A DNA stretch of 64,000 nucleotides from Platerodrilus igneus (Eukaryota; Arthropoda; Insecta; Coleoptera; Lycidae): NCBI GenBank assembly GCA_036346225.1, contig JARFIW010001670.1, forward strand, positions 3,720,001-3,784,000. Reading direction: 5' to 3'. Both the position numbers and the translations under genes were made by a program. The notes below the pieces were generated by a model. That model was not told the origin of the DNA and ran no database searches. It worked only from the letters and a program-made list of their open reading frames with translations. Of this stretch, positions 1 to 11,318 are shown in pieces (position 1 is the first letter of the stretch; each line of letters starts with the position of its first letter).

Positions 1-1912
1 ACAAAAAGAAAATAAGAAACCATGGATAACAAAGGATATCGTGAATTTAATAGAAGAAAGACGAAAGTACAAAAATAAATCAGACGAAACAGGAAAACAG
101 AGATACAAAGCCATAAAATGGGAAATTATTCGAAAATGCAGGAAAGCTAAAGAACAATGGATTGATGAAAAGTGAAAAGAAGTACAAACTAAGATGGAAA
201 TAGGAAAGACAGACAAAGCATACAAATTAATTAGAATGAATTTTAGGGATATAAAACCGTATAGCAAAAATATAAGGGACGCACAAGGAAACGTCATTAT
301 AGAAAACGTAGAGAAAGTGAGTAGATGGCAAGAATATATAGGGAATTTATATGCATGAGAGGAACTAACTGAATTAGAACAGGAATCAGACATTGAAAAT
401 GATGACTTGGGATATCCTATACTTCGAGACGAGTTTGAATTAGCATTAAAGAGTCTGAAAAATGGTAAGGCGCCGGGTACAGATAAGGTGCAAGCAGAAA
501 CTCTACAAGCCGCTGGACAAGCAGTAACAGAACGTCTCTTCCAACTTGTAAGCTATATGTATGAGACACGCGAGATACCCAAAGATTTCAAACGTAGCAT
601 CATAGTAACTATACAAAAAAAGAAAGGCACGGATAGTTGTGAAAATTTTCGAACAATAAGTTTGACAGCACGCGTGTCAAAAATATTAACTAGAATTGTG
701 CAAAGACGAATGGAAAAACGAGCTGAAGAAATACTAGGAGAAGACCAATTTGGGTTTAGGCGAAACAGGGGAACACGGGAGGCTATTTTAGCTCTGAGAG
801 TGATAATGGAGAAAACAATAGAAAAAGGGGAAAGCATATATATAGGGTTTGTAGATCTGGAAAAGCATTCGACAATGTAAATTGGAAAAATGTTTGAAAA
901 ACTCAAAAGATTGGAATGAGTTATAGGGATAGACGAATAGTACATAGCTTATACAAAGAGCAAACAGCAGTAATAGAATTAGAGCAGGAACATAGAGAAG
1001 TAAACATTAGGAAAGGGCGAGGCAGGGATGTGCCCTATCCCCATTGATTTTTAACTTGTACATAGAAGAGGCAATGAATACTGTCAAATGCAGGAAGACA
1101 TTTGGAATTACTATGCAGGGACAACAAATTGATATGCTTAGATTTGCAGATGATATAGCGGTATTAGCGTCTAGCAAGGAAGAGCTAGAAGCTGCTCTTA
1201 ATGAAATGGAAACGGTTCTAACAGAGAGATACGGTATGAAAATTAACAAAACTAAAACTAAAGTTCTAGTTTGCAAAGGTGGGGAAAATAAATCAAAAAC
1301 AAGAATACAAGTATTTAACACGAACTTACAAGAGGTTAAGGATTTCTGCTACCTAGGAAGCCAAATAACGCAAGATGGGAAAAGCACAAAAGATATAAAA
1401 CAAAGATTAGCATAAGGTCGTGCTACATTTAACAAGAAAAAGCAACTACTGTGCTCAAAGACCACAAACATAGAAACAAGGAAAAGATTGCTTAAAACAT
1501 TTGTGTGGAGCACAGCACTGTACGGCTGTGAGGCCTGGACAGTAGGAGAAGCGGACAAGAAAAAGGTAGAAGCCTTTGAAATGTGGTGTTACAGGCGTAT
1601 GATGAAGATATCATGGACAGACAAAGTTAATAACAAAGAGGTACTAAAAATGGTAGGGGAAGAAGGAAATATATGGAAAACGGTAAAAAATACGAGAGAT
1701 AGGATGATAGGCCGCATACTACGGCATGAGGGAATAGTGCGGAATATATTAGAAGCAAGATAGAAAAAAAGAGAAGAAGAGGCAGACCTAGATTAGACTA
1801 CTGCACACAGATAGTAAAAGATGTAGGCTGTAGAGGTTTCAGGGAGATGTGTAGGCTAGCCCAGAAAAGAAATCAATGGAGGTACGCATCCAACCAATCC
1901 CAAGATGGATAA
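1..1912 (+). pseudogene. RTE-like non-LTR retrotransposon reverse transcriptase (copy A, cut by window edge)
   Basis: This is the C-terminal half of an endonuclease/reverse transcriptase polyprotein, the enzyme that copies element RNA at a nicked target. From base 2 one frame is open to 880 except for TGA at 173-175 and 356-358. It carries the RT entry motif NGKAPGTDKV, the FRTISL motif and EDQFGFRRNRGT. A single-base loss just before the motif A region (near 857) shifts the frame. Reading resumes at 1044-1763 with the intact catalytic box LRFADDIAVLA and a TAA at 1413-1415. The thumb-like tail (YGCEAWTVGEADKKKVEAFEMW) follows, and after another shift near 1760 the extreme C-terminus runs to about 1912. 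The upstream endonuclease lies outside the window. Clade (RTE/BovB-like) is from memory. The element is dead. A second copy lies inverted at 41935-43475. Confidence 0.85.
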
Positions 1913-1984
1913 ACTAATGACGAAAAGATAACTGTGCTTAAACATGATGATTATTATAAGTAACTACAAGGATTGGTTGGGCAA

Positions 1985-2160
1985 TATTCTCGAATAATGT
2001 TAAGTGTGTGAAGGGATTTACTGGAAAACCATTATTTCGGCAAATGTCTAAGTGTTGGGGGATCTTGGTAGTCACAGGTTGCTTAACCTCCTTCACTGAA
2101 TCTCGGTAAAATAGGGTATAAAATTAGAAAACAATAGAAAGGGAACGAGCTGAATACACA
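1985..2160 (+). repeat. Diverged repeat, copy 1, adjoining RTE tail
   Basis: This stretch resembles 3284-3462. Shared words include TAAGTGTTGGGGGA, a CTTGG-AG-CACAG run, TGCTTA/TGCTTAACCTCC and AAACAATAGAAAG. In both places it directly follows an RTE-like 3' tail, so it is probably part of the 3' region of that family or of a duplicated compound segment. No coding capacity is visible. Confidence 0.55.
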
Positions 2161-2470
2161 TACTCCCTGAAAAGAAGAAAACGAAGAAAACCACCAAAAA
2201 CGCAAAATCAAAGTAGCTGCTTATATAACCCTACATAAAAATAACTGAGTTGCAAACGAATCCGTGACTTTCAGTAAACAATGGATTCCATTACTAAAAG
2301 AAATAACAAAAGAAATAACAAATGAAAATCAAATGCCCACAATATCTAGGTAGCATTGCAAGTTTTTCCTGGGTTTTCCTTGCAATATTAACATGAAATA
2401 CAGCCTGCATACATGATTTCTATTTATACATAAAATAACTAATTACATAAAAATAAGCATATTAACAATC

Positions 2471-2690
2471 CTTGTAAAACAGCATTGGTATCTGACAAGT
2501 ATAAATTCACAATAAGGTTACCTCAAAACCATATACAATCTCCGTTGAACAGTATTAGTATCTGACAAGTGTAAACCCGCCATAGGGTCGCCTCAGATCC
2601 ATATACAATCTTCATAGAACAACATTGGTATCTGACAAGTGTAAACCCGTCTTAGGGTCGCCTAAAACCATGTTGAAATCTACCGAAGAG
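2471..2690. repeat. 70-bp tandem repeat, three copies
   Basis: The word GGTATCTGACAAGT (or AGTATCTGACAAGT) recurs with its TCTGACAAGT at 2491, 2561 and 2631, exactly 70 bases apart. It is followed each time by a TAAA-C-C--AGGGTCGCCT-like stretch and by CCATATACAATCT. Copies two and three are closer to each other than to copy one. Non-coding minisatellite-type repeat. Confidence 0.8.
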
Positions 2691-3165
2691 GTAGCCTAAA
2701 TCATAATGAATTTTCCCCCTCAAAATAAATATAAAAAACGACTACTTAAGCCTTTCAATAATGCAATCGCACACTTCTTTAATAACCATCCTCTCAATTG
2801 TATAAATAGAAACATGTTAAAAAATGTTTTCCAATTCCAAGTTATTGAATTTATATGAAATTCACCAATAAAAATTAATCAGCTGATTTCACGTTAAGCG
2901 TATTGGCTACCTAAAGAAAGCCGATCCTAGGTCGCAACACAAATTGAAGGGAATCATTCTGTTAAACTGTAAAAATTTTTGCTTAGTATACTCAAACCAA
3001 ATATTTCAAACATCAATAAATCAAAGTCACCTTCAATTTATGTCATAAATGTCAAACTTGAAGTTTTTATTATTATTTTGACAACGATCCTAGGTCATGG
3101 ATCGAAACGTAAATAAAGTTGATTTTAAAAACTATGAGTGGTTTAATTCCCAAAGAAGATTAACC
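2691..3165. other. Non-coding interval with two CGATCCTAGGTC motifs
   Basis: No gene is visible. The 12-mer CGATCCTAGGTC occurs at about 2917 and 3084. The second is followed by ATGGATCGAAACGT, so GATCC and GGATC can pair ahead of GAAACGT. That layout is reminiscent of a decayed hammerhead-like motif of Penelope-type repeats, but the CUGAUGA core is not intact. Confidence 0.35.
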
Positions 3166-3169
3166 TGAA

Positions 3170-3265
3170 TACACATGCTGTGTGAGAATTTCAGGGAACT
3201 ATGTAGGCTAGCTCAGAATATAAATAAGTGCAGGTACGTGTCCAACCAGTTTTGAGACGAAAACC
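3170..3265 (+). mobile_element. RTE-like 3' tail fragment
   Basis: The words TTTCAGGGAACTATGTAGGCTAG, split as in the source, and GGTACG-GTCCAACCAG match the 3' end of copy A (TTCAGGGAGATGTGTAGG, then GGTACGCATCCAACCAA near 1840-1895). This is a fragment of the same family. Confidence 0.65.
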
Positions 3266-3283
3266 TAATGGCTGCGAAATACC

Positions 3284-3462
3284 TGCAACTAATGTTAACT
3301 GTGCGAAAAGTTAAATTGGAAAATGTATTAAATCGCCAAATGGTTAAGTGTTGGGGGAACTTGGCAGCCACAGACTGCTTACCTCCCTTCACAACCATTG
3401 AAGGTCGGAGAAATAGGGCATATAACTGTAAAACAATAGAAAGTGATCGAACTGCATCTAAC
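3284..3462 (+). repeat. Diverged repeat, copy 2, adjoining RTE tail
   Basis: Counterpart of 1985-2160, with shared TTAAGTGTTGGGGGA, CTTGGCAGCCACAG, TGCTTACCTCCCTTCAC and AAACAATAGAAAG. The open frames here (3268-3483 plus, 3213-3653 minus) have no recognisable protein pattern and I treat them as chance. Confidence 0.55.
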
Positions 3463-3464
3463 AA

Positions 3465-3925
3465 GAAAGAACATCGCCTATGAGGAAAGACAACAAACAT
3501 AGAATAAGAAGAAAATTGTTGAAACCATATGTGTGGTGCACAGCACAGTATGCCTATGAAATACGAGAAGTCTGAAACGCAGACAGAAAAACGGTAGCAG
3601 CCTTTTGAAATGATGTGCTTCAGATGTATGAGGACGATAGCATGGACAGACAAAGATAATCACAAATAAGTTACAGAAATAGTAGGGGAACAAGGATATC
3701 TGGGGAAAAAGAGAAATAGTAGGGCGGAATACGTTCTAAGGCATTTTTGGGGAATAGTATGTGATATATTACAAGCAGAGATAGGAAAAAAGAGGTAGAT
3801 GTAGACCTAGGTCAGACAGCTATAGATGCAAACTGTGCATATTTCAGGGAAATATGTAGGTTAGTTCAGAATAGGGAACAATGATGGTACGCGTCTAACC
3901 AGTTCTAGGACTGAAGACCTAATGA
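3465..3925 (+). pseudogene. Degenerate RTE-like reverse transcriptase C-terminus (copy C)
   Basis: Nucleotide similarity follows copy A from its thumb region to its end: CATGGACAGACAAAG, AGTAGGGGAA-AAGGA, GGGGAATAGT, ATATTA-AAGCA and AGATAGGAAAAAAGAG appear in the same order. All frames are broken. It ends at a TAATGATGATGA tail immediately against the foldback element that starts at 3931. Confidence 0.7.
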
Positions 3926-3930
3926 TGATG

Positions 3931-4315
3931 AACAATATGCATTTTATAAAAAATTTTCAAACAGGAAATCAGGCAGGCTTTGAAAAAAATAACAAATACA
4001 GTCAAAATGTCATTTAGGTTTATTAATTGTAGTGTGTTGCCATTTAACATATTATCAGTTCTGTTTTAAATGTAATCTTTGAAGGAGTTTTCAAAATGAA
4101 TTTTACAGTGGAAGAACAAATAAATATGATTTGGGTATTGGGAGCAAGTTTAAGAAATTTCCTACTTGCATCAAGAATATACCAAGAGAGATATCCTGTT
4201 AAATGACAACACACTACAATTAATAAACCTAAATGACATTTTAATTGTAATAGTTATTTTTTTCAAAACCTGCCTGATTTCCTGCTTGAACATTTTCTAT
4301 AGAATGCATATTGTT
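3931..4315. mobile_element. Foldback (inverted-repeat) element with a transposase N-terminal relic
   Basis: About 120 bases at the left (AACAATATGCATT...GTGTTG, 3931-4050) recur inverted at the right (about 4200-4315) with roughly 90 percent identity by eye. The 150-base core holds a short open stretch starting ATGAATTTTACAGTGGAAG at about 4096. It encodes FTVEEQINMIWVLGA and ends near ERYP, which resembles the start of DUF4817-containing (Tc1/mariner-like) transposases. This is therefore an internally deleted, non-autonomous derivative of such a transposon. I could not define a target-site duplication. Confidence 0.7.
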
Positions 4316-4720
4316 GATCTGGCAGAATTCTGTTGATAGCGTATTATTGTAGGTTGTTATATCTTTAGTGAAAATTGTTATTGGATAAGTGCAGTTAATT
4401 GTTAATCAAAGTGTATTAATTGTTTTATAATATTCTCCAATAGTAAGTTATTTTTAGTTATGTGAATTAAAAATATTCTTAAAATTTGAAGAAAAACAAA
4501 AATATCTCAGAAAGTAATGGACTTAGGTATAGGGAATGCTTAACAAAAATGAAAGGACACTTAATGAACAATCCATTGTAGCAATAAAATTGGTAGGGTG
4601 CCATTTAAAAAATTTTAAAATTGCATTTTGCGAAACCTAACACACCCTGTATACTGTAAAAAATTTCAAAAAGTGATAATTACAAATATACTATGGTATA
4701 TAGTAAAATTTTCTGCATCT
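4316..4720. other. Non-coding AT-rich interval
   Basis: No gene is visible. About 4530-4670 has the look of a dispersed insect repeat tail (ACACACCCTGTATAC near 4650), but no boundary can be drawn. Confidence 0.4.
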
Positions 4721-5089
4721 TGAAAATTATAGGATAACTAACCTTGATTTGACATGTGGTGTAGTTTCGACTATATTCTTGTTGTTTGAAGTGGTGAAAC
4801 GGCTTACACTTGATGATGAATTGTCTGTTGCTTTAATGTTCACTTTGTTACCCACTTCAATGTCACATTTATTCACTGATTATGCCTTTTAACGCGACCA
4901 GATGCACGGCATATCGGAGGACGCGTGTTGATTGCTTGAAGGTTGCTCGAGCACTCTCGGTCTCTTATCTGTTCCTTGGTTTTGTTAGTTTTATGTAGGT
5001 AGGGATAATGTATAGAAATCGATTAGGTATGCAGGATTATTTTATGATATATACAAGGGGAATTGTAAATAATGAACGGTTACGGAATA
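4721..5089 (-). repeat. 3' LTR of BEL/Pao element 1
   Basis: Plus-strand ends are TGAAAATT and CGGAATA; the partner LTR ends CGGAACA, so the terminal CA is mutated here. It is the 3' LTR because the element reads on the minus strand. Confidence 0.9.
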
Positions 5090-5125
5090 TACCGCCCGCC
5101 AAAAAGCCTCAGTTATAGGCCCTTT

Positions 5126-6402
5126 TTAAAGAATAGTAAAAAAAAATGAAATTGAAATTGGTTCAATCTTGAATGAGAAAATAAAATGAATGTTGCGTAA
5201 AATGCAAAAGAAAAAGAAAATTACAAAATAGCCCTTTGAGCCGGCCAATGGCTTATAATATACATTGAAGTATTCCTGGTTAGGAAGAATGCATAATTTC
5301 ACCAGAGGTCGCTTTAATGTACCCTGGTTAGTCTTATCTTCGGCTACTCGAACAATACCGTCGGTGCCCGTAAATGTATTAATTATTCTGCCCAACTGCC
5401 ACTGGAGTGGAGGTAAAACAGAATCTTTGATAAGTACAAGTGTACCTTTTAGATTACCAACTAATTTGTTATGGTTATTCCACTTGCCTTTTTGATAGAG
5501 CTCATGTAAATACTCCCTATGCCACCTAGACCAAAAATCTTGGTGCAAACGCTGCACCAATTGCCAACGTGATAAACAATTGATATTTAAAAGTGTTAAA
5601 TCATGCATTGGAGGCGCAGTCAGCGGCTCCATGAGAGATTGTAGATCATTAGGGTCGCTACTTAAACTGCATAGAGGCCGTGAATTAAGGAGCGATTCTA
5701 TTTGTATTAAGGTTGTGATTTGTTCTTCATAGGTGAGGACCTGGTTTCCAATGATGCGCAAAAGATGCGTCTTTACAGATTTTACTCCGCTCTTCCACAG
5801 TCCGCCAAAATGGGGTGCAGAAGGGGGGTTGAATAACCATTTGATTTTTCTTGTTCAGCAGCAGTGCGCGTAAAGCTGACACGAATGCGATTAGCTCCGA
5901 TAAAATTGGTCCCACAATCGCTAAAAATAGTGGAACAGCGCCCGCGCCGAGCAAAAAAGCGACGTAAGGCCGCCAGAAAAGAATCGGCTGATAAATCTAA
6001 TGCAAGTTCAAGATGAACTGCTTTCGTCGAAAAGCATACAAACAAACATATGTATGCCTTAAGGAGTTTTGCTTTTCGAAGATTACTTGATTTTATTGTA
6101 AGAGGCCCGGCGTAATCCACACCAACACAACTGAATGGTTTTAATTGGTTTATTCTAAATTGTGGTAAGTCACCCATGGGCGAAATTACCGATTTGGGGT
6201 TAGTTTTAAAACATTGATTACAATTAGATAAGTAATGTCTGTTTGCTCGTTTTGAAGAGACAATCCAAAATTGTTGTTGCAAGAGATAAGTGGTGGTGTT
6301 AATTCCCGAGTGAAAATATTTTTCATGAATTTGATTGATTGATAACGTTCCGCCAAGAAGTAGGCGATATAACTTCTTGTATGTGCGTAACCCGATTTGC
6401 AA
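5126..6402 (-). pseudogene. BEL/Pao 1 integrase and C-terminal DUF5641-like region
   Basis: The integrase inserts the cDNA copy. The frame from 6402 holds the zinc-binding H/C pattern (HEKYFHSG, then SNCNQCFKTNP), the first catalytic aspartate in VGVDYAGPL and the second in FSDCGTNFIGA. It then runs out of frame and ends at 5782. The other frame (about 5834 down to 5126) resumes at APHFGGLWKSGVKS, where the catalytic glutamate of the usual GLWES motif is AAG (lysine). It continues through LLNSRPL, HQDFWSRWHREYL and PPLQWQLGRI, the DUF5641-like tail typical of Pao pol. The LTPG/FLIG segment between them is missing. Frameshifted, internally deleted and catalytically dead. Confidence 0.88.
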
Positions 6403-9145
6403 TGAACGTTTTCCATTTATATGGTGGTGACCGGACCCACGCCAAAGCTACCATGGAATCGCTCCATGTGAAGACGTCGGTGATCGCATAATTCTCGCCA
6501 TATGTAGCAAGAACAAATTGAACTAAATCTGCTAGTAGCACCGCAGCACACTCCTCTAACCTCGGTAAGGACAGTCGTTTGATAGGTGCCACCTTTGTTT
6601 TCGAAAATACCAATTTACTAGAAATTTCCCCATTGGGAAAACAAAATCTGAAGTAAATGACACTAGCGTAACCAACCTCACTAGCATCGCAAAAGGCGTG
6701 TAGTTGGCAGGAAGCCGAGATGCCATTATTTAGAAACCGTGGTATTTTTAATGAAGATAAGAGTGGGAGCTCATGCCGAAATTGTTGCCATTGATAACAA
6801 ACTTCATCGGGTAGTATACTGTCCCAATCTAATCCTAACAGCCACAAATGCTGTATTAGTTTTTTAGCAAAGAGTGACAAAGGACCTAAAAATCCAAGTA
6901 GGTCATAAATCTTCGCGATGTCTGATAAGATCGCACGATTTGTGCATGAAGGGTTTAATGGTTTGACGATAAACGAAAATGTATCATCTGAGGCCTGCCA
7001 TTGGAGGCCCAGTATCTTAACACCTACATCCTTTGAAAAATCTTGATTTTGAAATAGACGATGTTCTTCAGGGATATCTTTAAGTAGCAATGGATGATTC
7101 GAATTCCATTTACGAAGTTGGGATCCGCCGGAATGTAAAAGATCTACTAATTGATGACGTAATGCTATGAGATCATCAATCGTGTCTGATCCACATGCAA
7201 AATCATCAACGTAGAGATTTTTATCAATAGCCATTGACGCAAGAAGATACTTTAAAACTCCTTCGTTAGCTAGTTCTTGAAGTGAACGAATTGCCAGGTA
7301 AGGAGAAGAAGCTACGCCGTATGTAACCGTGTTCAACTGATATGTTATAGGTGGGTCGTTTGGTGAAAACCTCCACAGAATTAACTGATATTTTTTATGA
7401 TTTTCAAAAATATTTATTTGTCTAAACATTTGCTTTATGTCACAAGTGAAGACGAATTTATGTAAACGAAATCTCATTAAAACTGAAATAATTTCATTTT
7501 GTAGTTTAGGTCCTACAAGTTGCGTATCATTTAAAGATACATCATTTGACGTTTTAGCAGACGCATCAAATACAACACGTAATTTAGAATTACCGTTTTC
7601 CTCTTTAAATACTGGATGATGCGGAATAAAATAGCAATCGTCTGAAATAGGCGGAGAAATTAAGGCAGTCATGTGACCACTTTCTAAATAATCTCGCATA
7701 AATTCAGAATATGATTTATGTAATTTGGGCCTTTTAGCAAGTCTGTAATCAAGAGAAATTAGACGTTTCAACGCTATCGCTCGCGAATTTTCAAATTTAG
7801 GGGGTGCCGTTTTAAAAGGCAAGTTTACACAAAAGCGACCGCCGATGTCGGGCGTGTGTGTTTTCTTAAAAATTTCATCAGCTGTTTCCTCGTCTTTTGT
7901 AATTATGGGTTTTGAAGGCTGTTCTTCAATTTCACAAAATTGTTTTAACGTATTATTAATAGAATGTTCGGCAGAGATAAAGAATGATCTTACCGCTGGT
8001 AATTGCTGAGTTTGTGGGACTGGACCTATCAGTGTCCAACCAAATATTGTATTGATTGCAGATGAGTGCTGATGCCCGCCATGAATCAAACCTTCGCTTA
8101 CAACGGAAGGATATACGTCAGCTCCTAAGAGCATGTCTACAGGAGTTGAAATGTGCCAATTAGGATCGACTAAATCCAATCCTGTTAAGTGTTTCCAATC
8201 GCTACGTAACTTGGTGTTAGGTAAGTTGGAACATATATTTGAAAGTATAAATGGCTCTACATTTATTTCAAGGTTTGTATCAAAACGTGAACGAATAATA
8301 CAATTAGTGGCGCCACAATTTGAAGAAGCTTCTGTTTGCGCGAGGCCAAAAATTGGTACTTGTGAAAAGCGATGAGAGAGAGAAAATTTTCGTTCGCAGC
8401 TGTCACGCAGGAAGCTTGTTTGACTCCCTGGATCAAATAGTGCGCGTATTTGATAAAAATTGCCAAAGGCGTTTTTTATTTCTACAACCGCAGTAGATAG
8501 TAGAACTGTAGTACCATTTTCTGAATTATATGAAGATGAAAAAGCATTCGTAACTACAAAGGCGTGCTCCTCCGCATTATTGTGTGCAACTGTAGGTTGC
8601 TGTAAATTATTTGACTGTGAGTCAGATTTAATAGCTGATTGCACCGTTTTTGTAACGTGTAATAACGTGTGATGGCGTTGATTACAGCTTTTACAAAAAG
8701 AACTAGATTTACAATTTAAGGTGTTATGGTTACTACGAAGACAATTGATGCACAAATTTGCGTTTTTTGCCGTTCGGTAACGATCAGAAGGCGTCATAGA
8801 CAAAAACGAATTGCATCTAAAAACGCGATGATTTTGTTGACAAATAATGCAGTTTTCGGGTTCTTTTAAAGCCGCGAATGTATTAGATATGTTAACAGAA
8901 GCAATGTGAGATGTTACCTTGGGGCGTACACCTTCACTTGCTTGAAAATGTTGATATGCTCCCGTTGCGGGTTTGAAATGTTTTTGCGTACCCACAAAAG
9001 GCGCACTAAATGATGTACTAGCGATAGTTTCATATGCTGCACATTGTTTAGATAAAAAACATTTTAAGCTATCTAACGTAGGAATTTCATTACTGTTGTT
9101 TTCTAGCTCAAAACGTTTTCGCGATTGAGGATCGATTTTTTCCAA
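6323..9145 (-). pseudogene. BEL/Pao 1 gag C-terminus, protease and reverse transcriptase
   Basis: A 940-codon open frame. Near residue 97 are cysteine/histidine knuckles (CIICQQNHRVFRC, CINCLRSNHNTLNC, CKSCNQRHH). The retropepsin-like DUF1758 region has its active-site box as LFDPGSQTSFL near residue 238, with proline in the position usually serine or threonine. The RT follows with FTCDIKQMFRQI (about 566) and an intact LYVDDFACG (about 645), then the Pao-type segment ending RVTHIQEV. The frame stops at 6323 inside sequence that also encodes the integrase zinc region in another frame, so the stretch normally linking RT/RNase H to integrase has been deleted. It is in the same frame as gag, separated only by the TAA at 9158-9160. 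Confidence 0.9.
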
Positions 9146-9157
9146 TAGGAAATCTAC

Positions 9158-9905
9158 TTAAATAAAATCCCAAGAGGAAGTATCAAAATTAAGAGTACCA
9201 AGAATGGCTAGATTTTCTGAAAAGTTATCTAACAGTTTACGTAATTCTTTAGGATTTTCCGATCGTATAGGCGGATAATTTTTTATGGCATGCCAATGTG
9301 CTGTGACTTGGCGGCGAATATTGGAATAGCGCTCAATTAACGCGTCATATGCAACCCGATATCCACCCGCTGTCAAAGGGATGGATTTAATCAAATTCAA
9401 GGGTTCCCCAATCAGTGAACCAATTAAATAATTATGGCGTTCTATGTCAGATAAAGATAAATTGTTATGCACTAATGCATTAAACAAATCAATATAACCT
9501 TGCCAAGTTTTATAATTACCGCCAAATGTAGTTAACGTAAGCGGCTGTAAACGAATGTTTGGATTTGATTGAAATCCGTTTAAAGCAAAGATGAAGCAAC
9601 AGTATTATTGCTGGTTTCTCCTGGATTTTTAAAGATTCATATTTTGTTAAAATAGAAAAATATTGGAAATCAATAGACTTCCGCATATTTTCATATGTTT
9701 CTTTTTCGACTTCAGAGGCTGAAGGAACCAGTAATAGATACGTATCTGTAATCTGGGTGTATATATCATCCACAAATTTACATTTAATTTTAAACAAGGG
9801 TATAAGCGATTTTTCGTTATCCAGTGTTTCTGAAAGTTCAAATGTCTCCTGTAAGCGTGATTTTAACAATTGCAAGTTTGCAATGTCCGCTCGTTTGGTA
9901 CTCAT
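9158..9905 (-). pseudogene. BEL/Pao 1 gag N-terminal region (DUF1759-like)
   Basis: The gag part begins MSTKRADIANLQLLKSRL at 9905. After a frameshift near 9600 it continues in the frame of 9158-9487 with YKTWQGYIDLFNALVHNN and IERHNYLIGSLIGEPL, the DUF1759-type capsid-like segment known from Pao elements. It ends SSWDFI at a TAA (9158-9160), after which the same frame runs directly into the pol open frame. One frameshift and one stop therefore break what was a single polyprotein. Confidence 0.85.
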
Positions 9906-10632
9906 TATGAAATAAAGATTTGTTTATAATTTAATAAGAAATAAAATTCTTTTAACGAAAGTTTTACAAAAGTCATAAATTATGTTATCTGAGTTTAAGA
10001 AATGTGAATGTCCAGAATTTAACAGGTGCTGGACACTCAAGTTTAGTCGATTGTAGATAAATAAGCACGGCCTATTATAATACAATCAAGCATAGAACAT
10101 ATGTTCGCAATGCTATAAACACAACAATAAAAACTTTACTATTTTGAAATTGTTGTAAAATTCGATTCTACGTACGGTAATGCTAAAAACGACTATATAT
10201 AAGTACACGCTGTTTATGCTGCACTCAAATGGCTGAAATAACACAATAATTGAATTAATCTGAGTATTTAGTATTAATAATTATGCATTCTTTCAAAGAC
10301 CACTAAAGGGATAAAACAGGCTTGATGTAAAATATGATAGTGTTTTTTTTTAAAATAGAAAATTAAATGTGGACTGTAAGTATCTCCTAACAGGGGTAAC
10401 AGAATTTGGCTGTCGAAGCGACCAAGATGGCGCGTGCGTATCTGAAAACACGCGCTGTTGTTTAGGGGTTGAAAAGTATAGATAATGAAATACCAAGTTG
10501 TAGCATGCGTATTTGAAAACAAGCTAGGCTTGGTGTTGACTTGCGTATGATGATTGAATGAAAGGTTAACAGTTTAAATGACCAGCAAAATAATGGATAA
10601 TCAGATAATAATTATAACAGATTGTTTTGTAG
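9906..10632 (-). other. BEL/Pao 1 5' leader
   Basis: This is the untranslated stretch between the 5' LTR and the gag start. No convincing TGG-starting primer-binding site is seen next to the LTR. Confidence 0.6.
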
Positions 10633-11001
10633 TATAAATTATAGGATAACTAACCTTGATTTGACATGTGGTGTAGTTTCGACTATATTCTTGTTGTTTG
10701 AAGTGGTGAAACGGCTTACACTTGATGATGAATTGTCTGTTGCTTCAATGTTCACTTTGTTACGCACTTCAATGTCACATTTATTCACTGATTATGCCTT
10801 TTAACGCGACCAGATGCACGGCATATCGGAGGACGCGTGTTGATTGCTTGAAGGTTGCTCGAGCACTCTCGGTCTCTTATCTGTTTCTTGGTTTTGTTAG
10901 TTTTATGTAGGTAGGGATAATGTATAGAAATCGATTAGGTATGCAGGATTATTTTATGATATATACAAGGGGAATTGTAAATAATGAACGGTTACGGAAC
11001 A
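10633..11001 (-). repeat. 5' LTR of BEL/Pao element 1
   Basis: Same length as the left LTR and about 98 percent identical by eye. The outer edge CGGAACA gives a TGTTCCG start on the minus strand. ORFs 10622-10804 and 10722-10910 lie in it and are not genes. Confidence 0.9.
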
Positions 11002-11189
11002 AATATAATCCGTTTACGGAAATTGTTAATAGATTTATTCACAATTAAATATTTTGTATATATATTTTTAATAAAATAGTATAAAATCCATGAATTAATT
11101 TGTTTCAATTAGTCTACTTTTATCTGTCGAATGGTGAGCATCTGCCACTCTGTAAATAAGTTCTAGTTATTTTATAGCGAATTTACATC

Positions 11190-11318
11190 CATCAGATAGA
11201 GTAAAATTGCCCCATAGGGTGAAATTGCCTCATAGAGTGAAATTGCCCCATAGGGTGAAATTGCCCCATAGGGTAAAATTGCCCCATAGGGTGAAATTGC
11301 CGCATAGGGTGAAATTGC
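11190..11318 (+). repeat. 18-bp tandem repeat encoding PHRVKL
   Basis: Six to seven copies of an 18-base unit (AAATTGCCCCATAGGGTG and variants) stand in tandem. In frame with the HTH gene they give six PHRVKL units. The variants are single-base changes (CTCATAGAG, CGCATAGGG). The repeat precedes a plausible natural start at 11339, so it may be 5' untranslated DNA rather than protein. Confidence 0.85.

Larger units (their letters stand above)
4721..11001 (-). mobile_element. BEL/Pao LTR retrotransposon 1, LTR to LTR
   Basis: Two 369-base direct repeats (4721-5089 and 10633-11001) bracket a minus-strand gag-protease-RT-integrase series in BEL/Pao order. A purine-rich tract reading GGCGGGCGG on the minus strand abuts the inner edge of the left LTR, as expected for a polypurine tract. 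The LTRs differ at about six positions, so insertion was recent. The coding part nevertheless has an in-frame stop, frameshifts, a deletion between RT and integrase and a lost integrase glutamate, so this copy cannot move by itself. Flanks CATCT and AATAT do not form a clean 5-bp target duplication. Confidence 0.92.

Noticed and set aside
4716..11006. 5-bp TSD for BEL/Pao element 1
   Set aside because: CATCT and AATAT do not match well enough; the ends may be mutated or rearranged.
11190..11318. CRISPR-like array
   Set aside because: The 18-bp units are directly adjacent without spacers, in a eukaryotic context.
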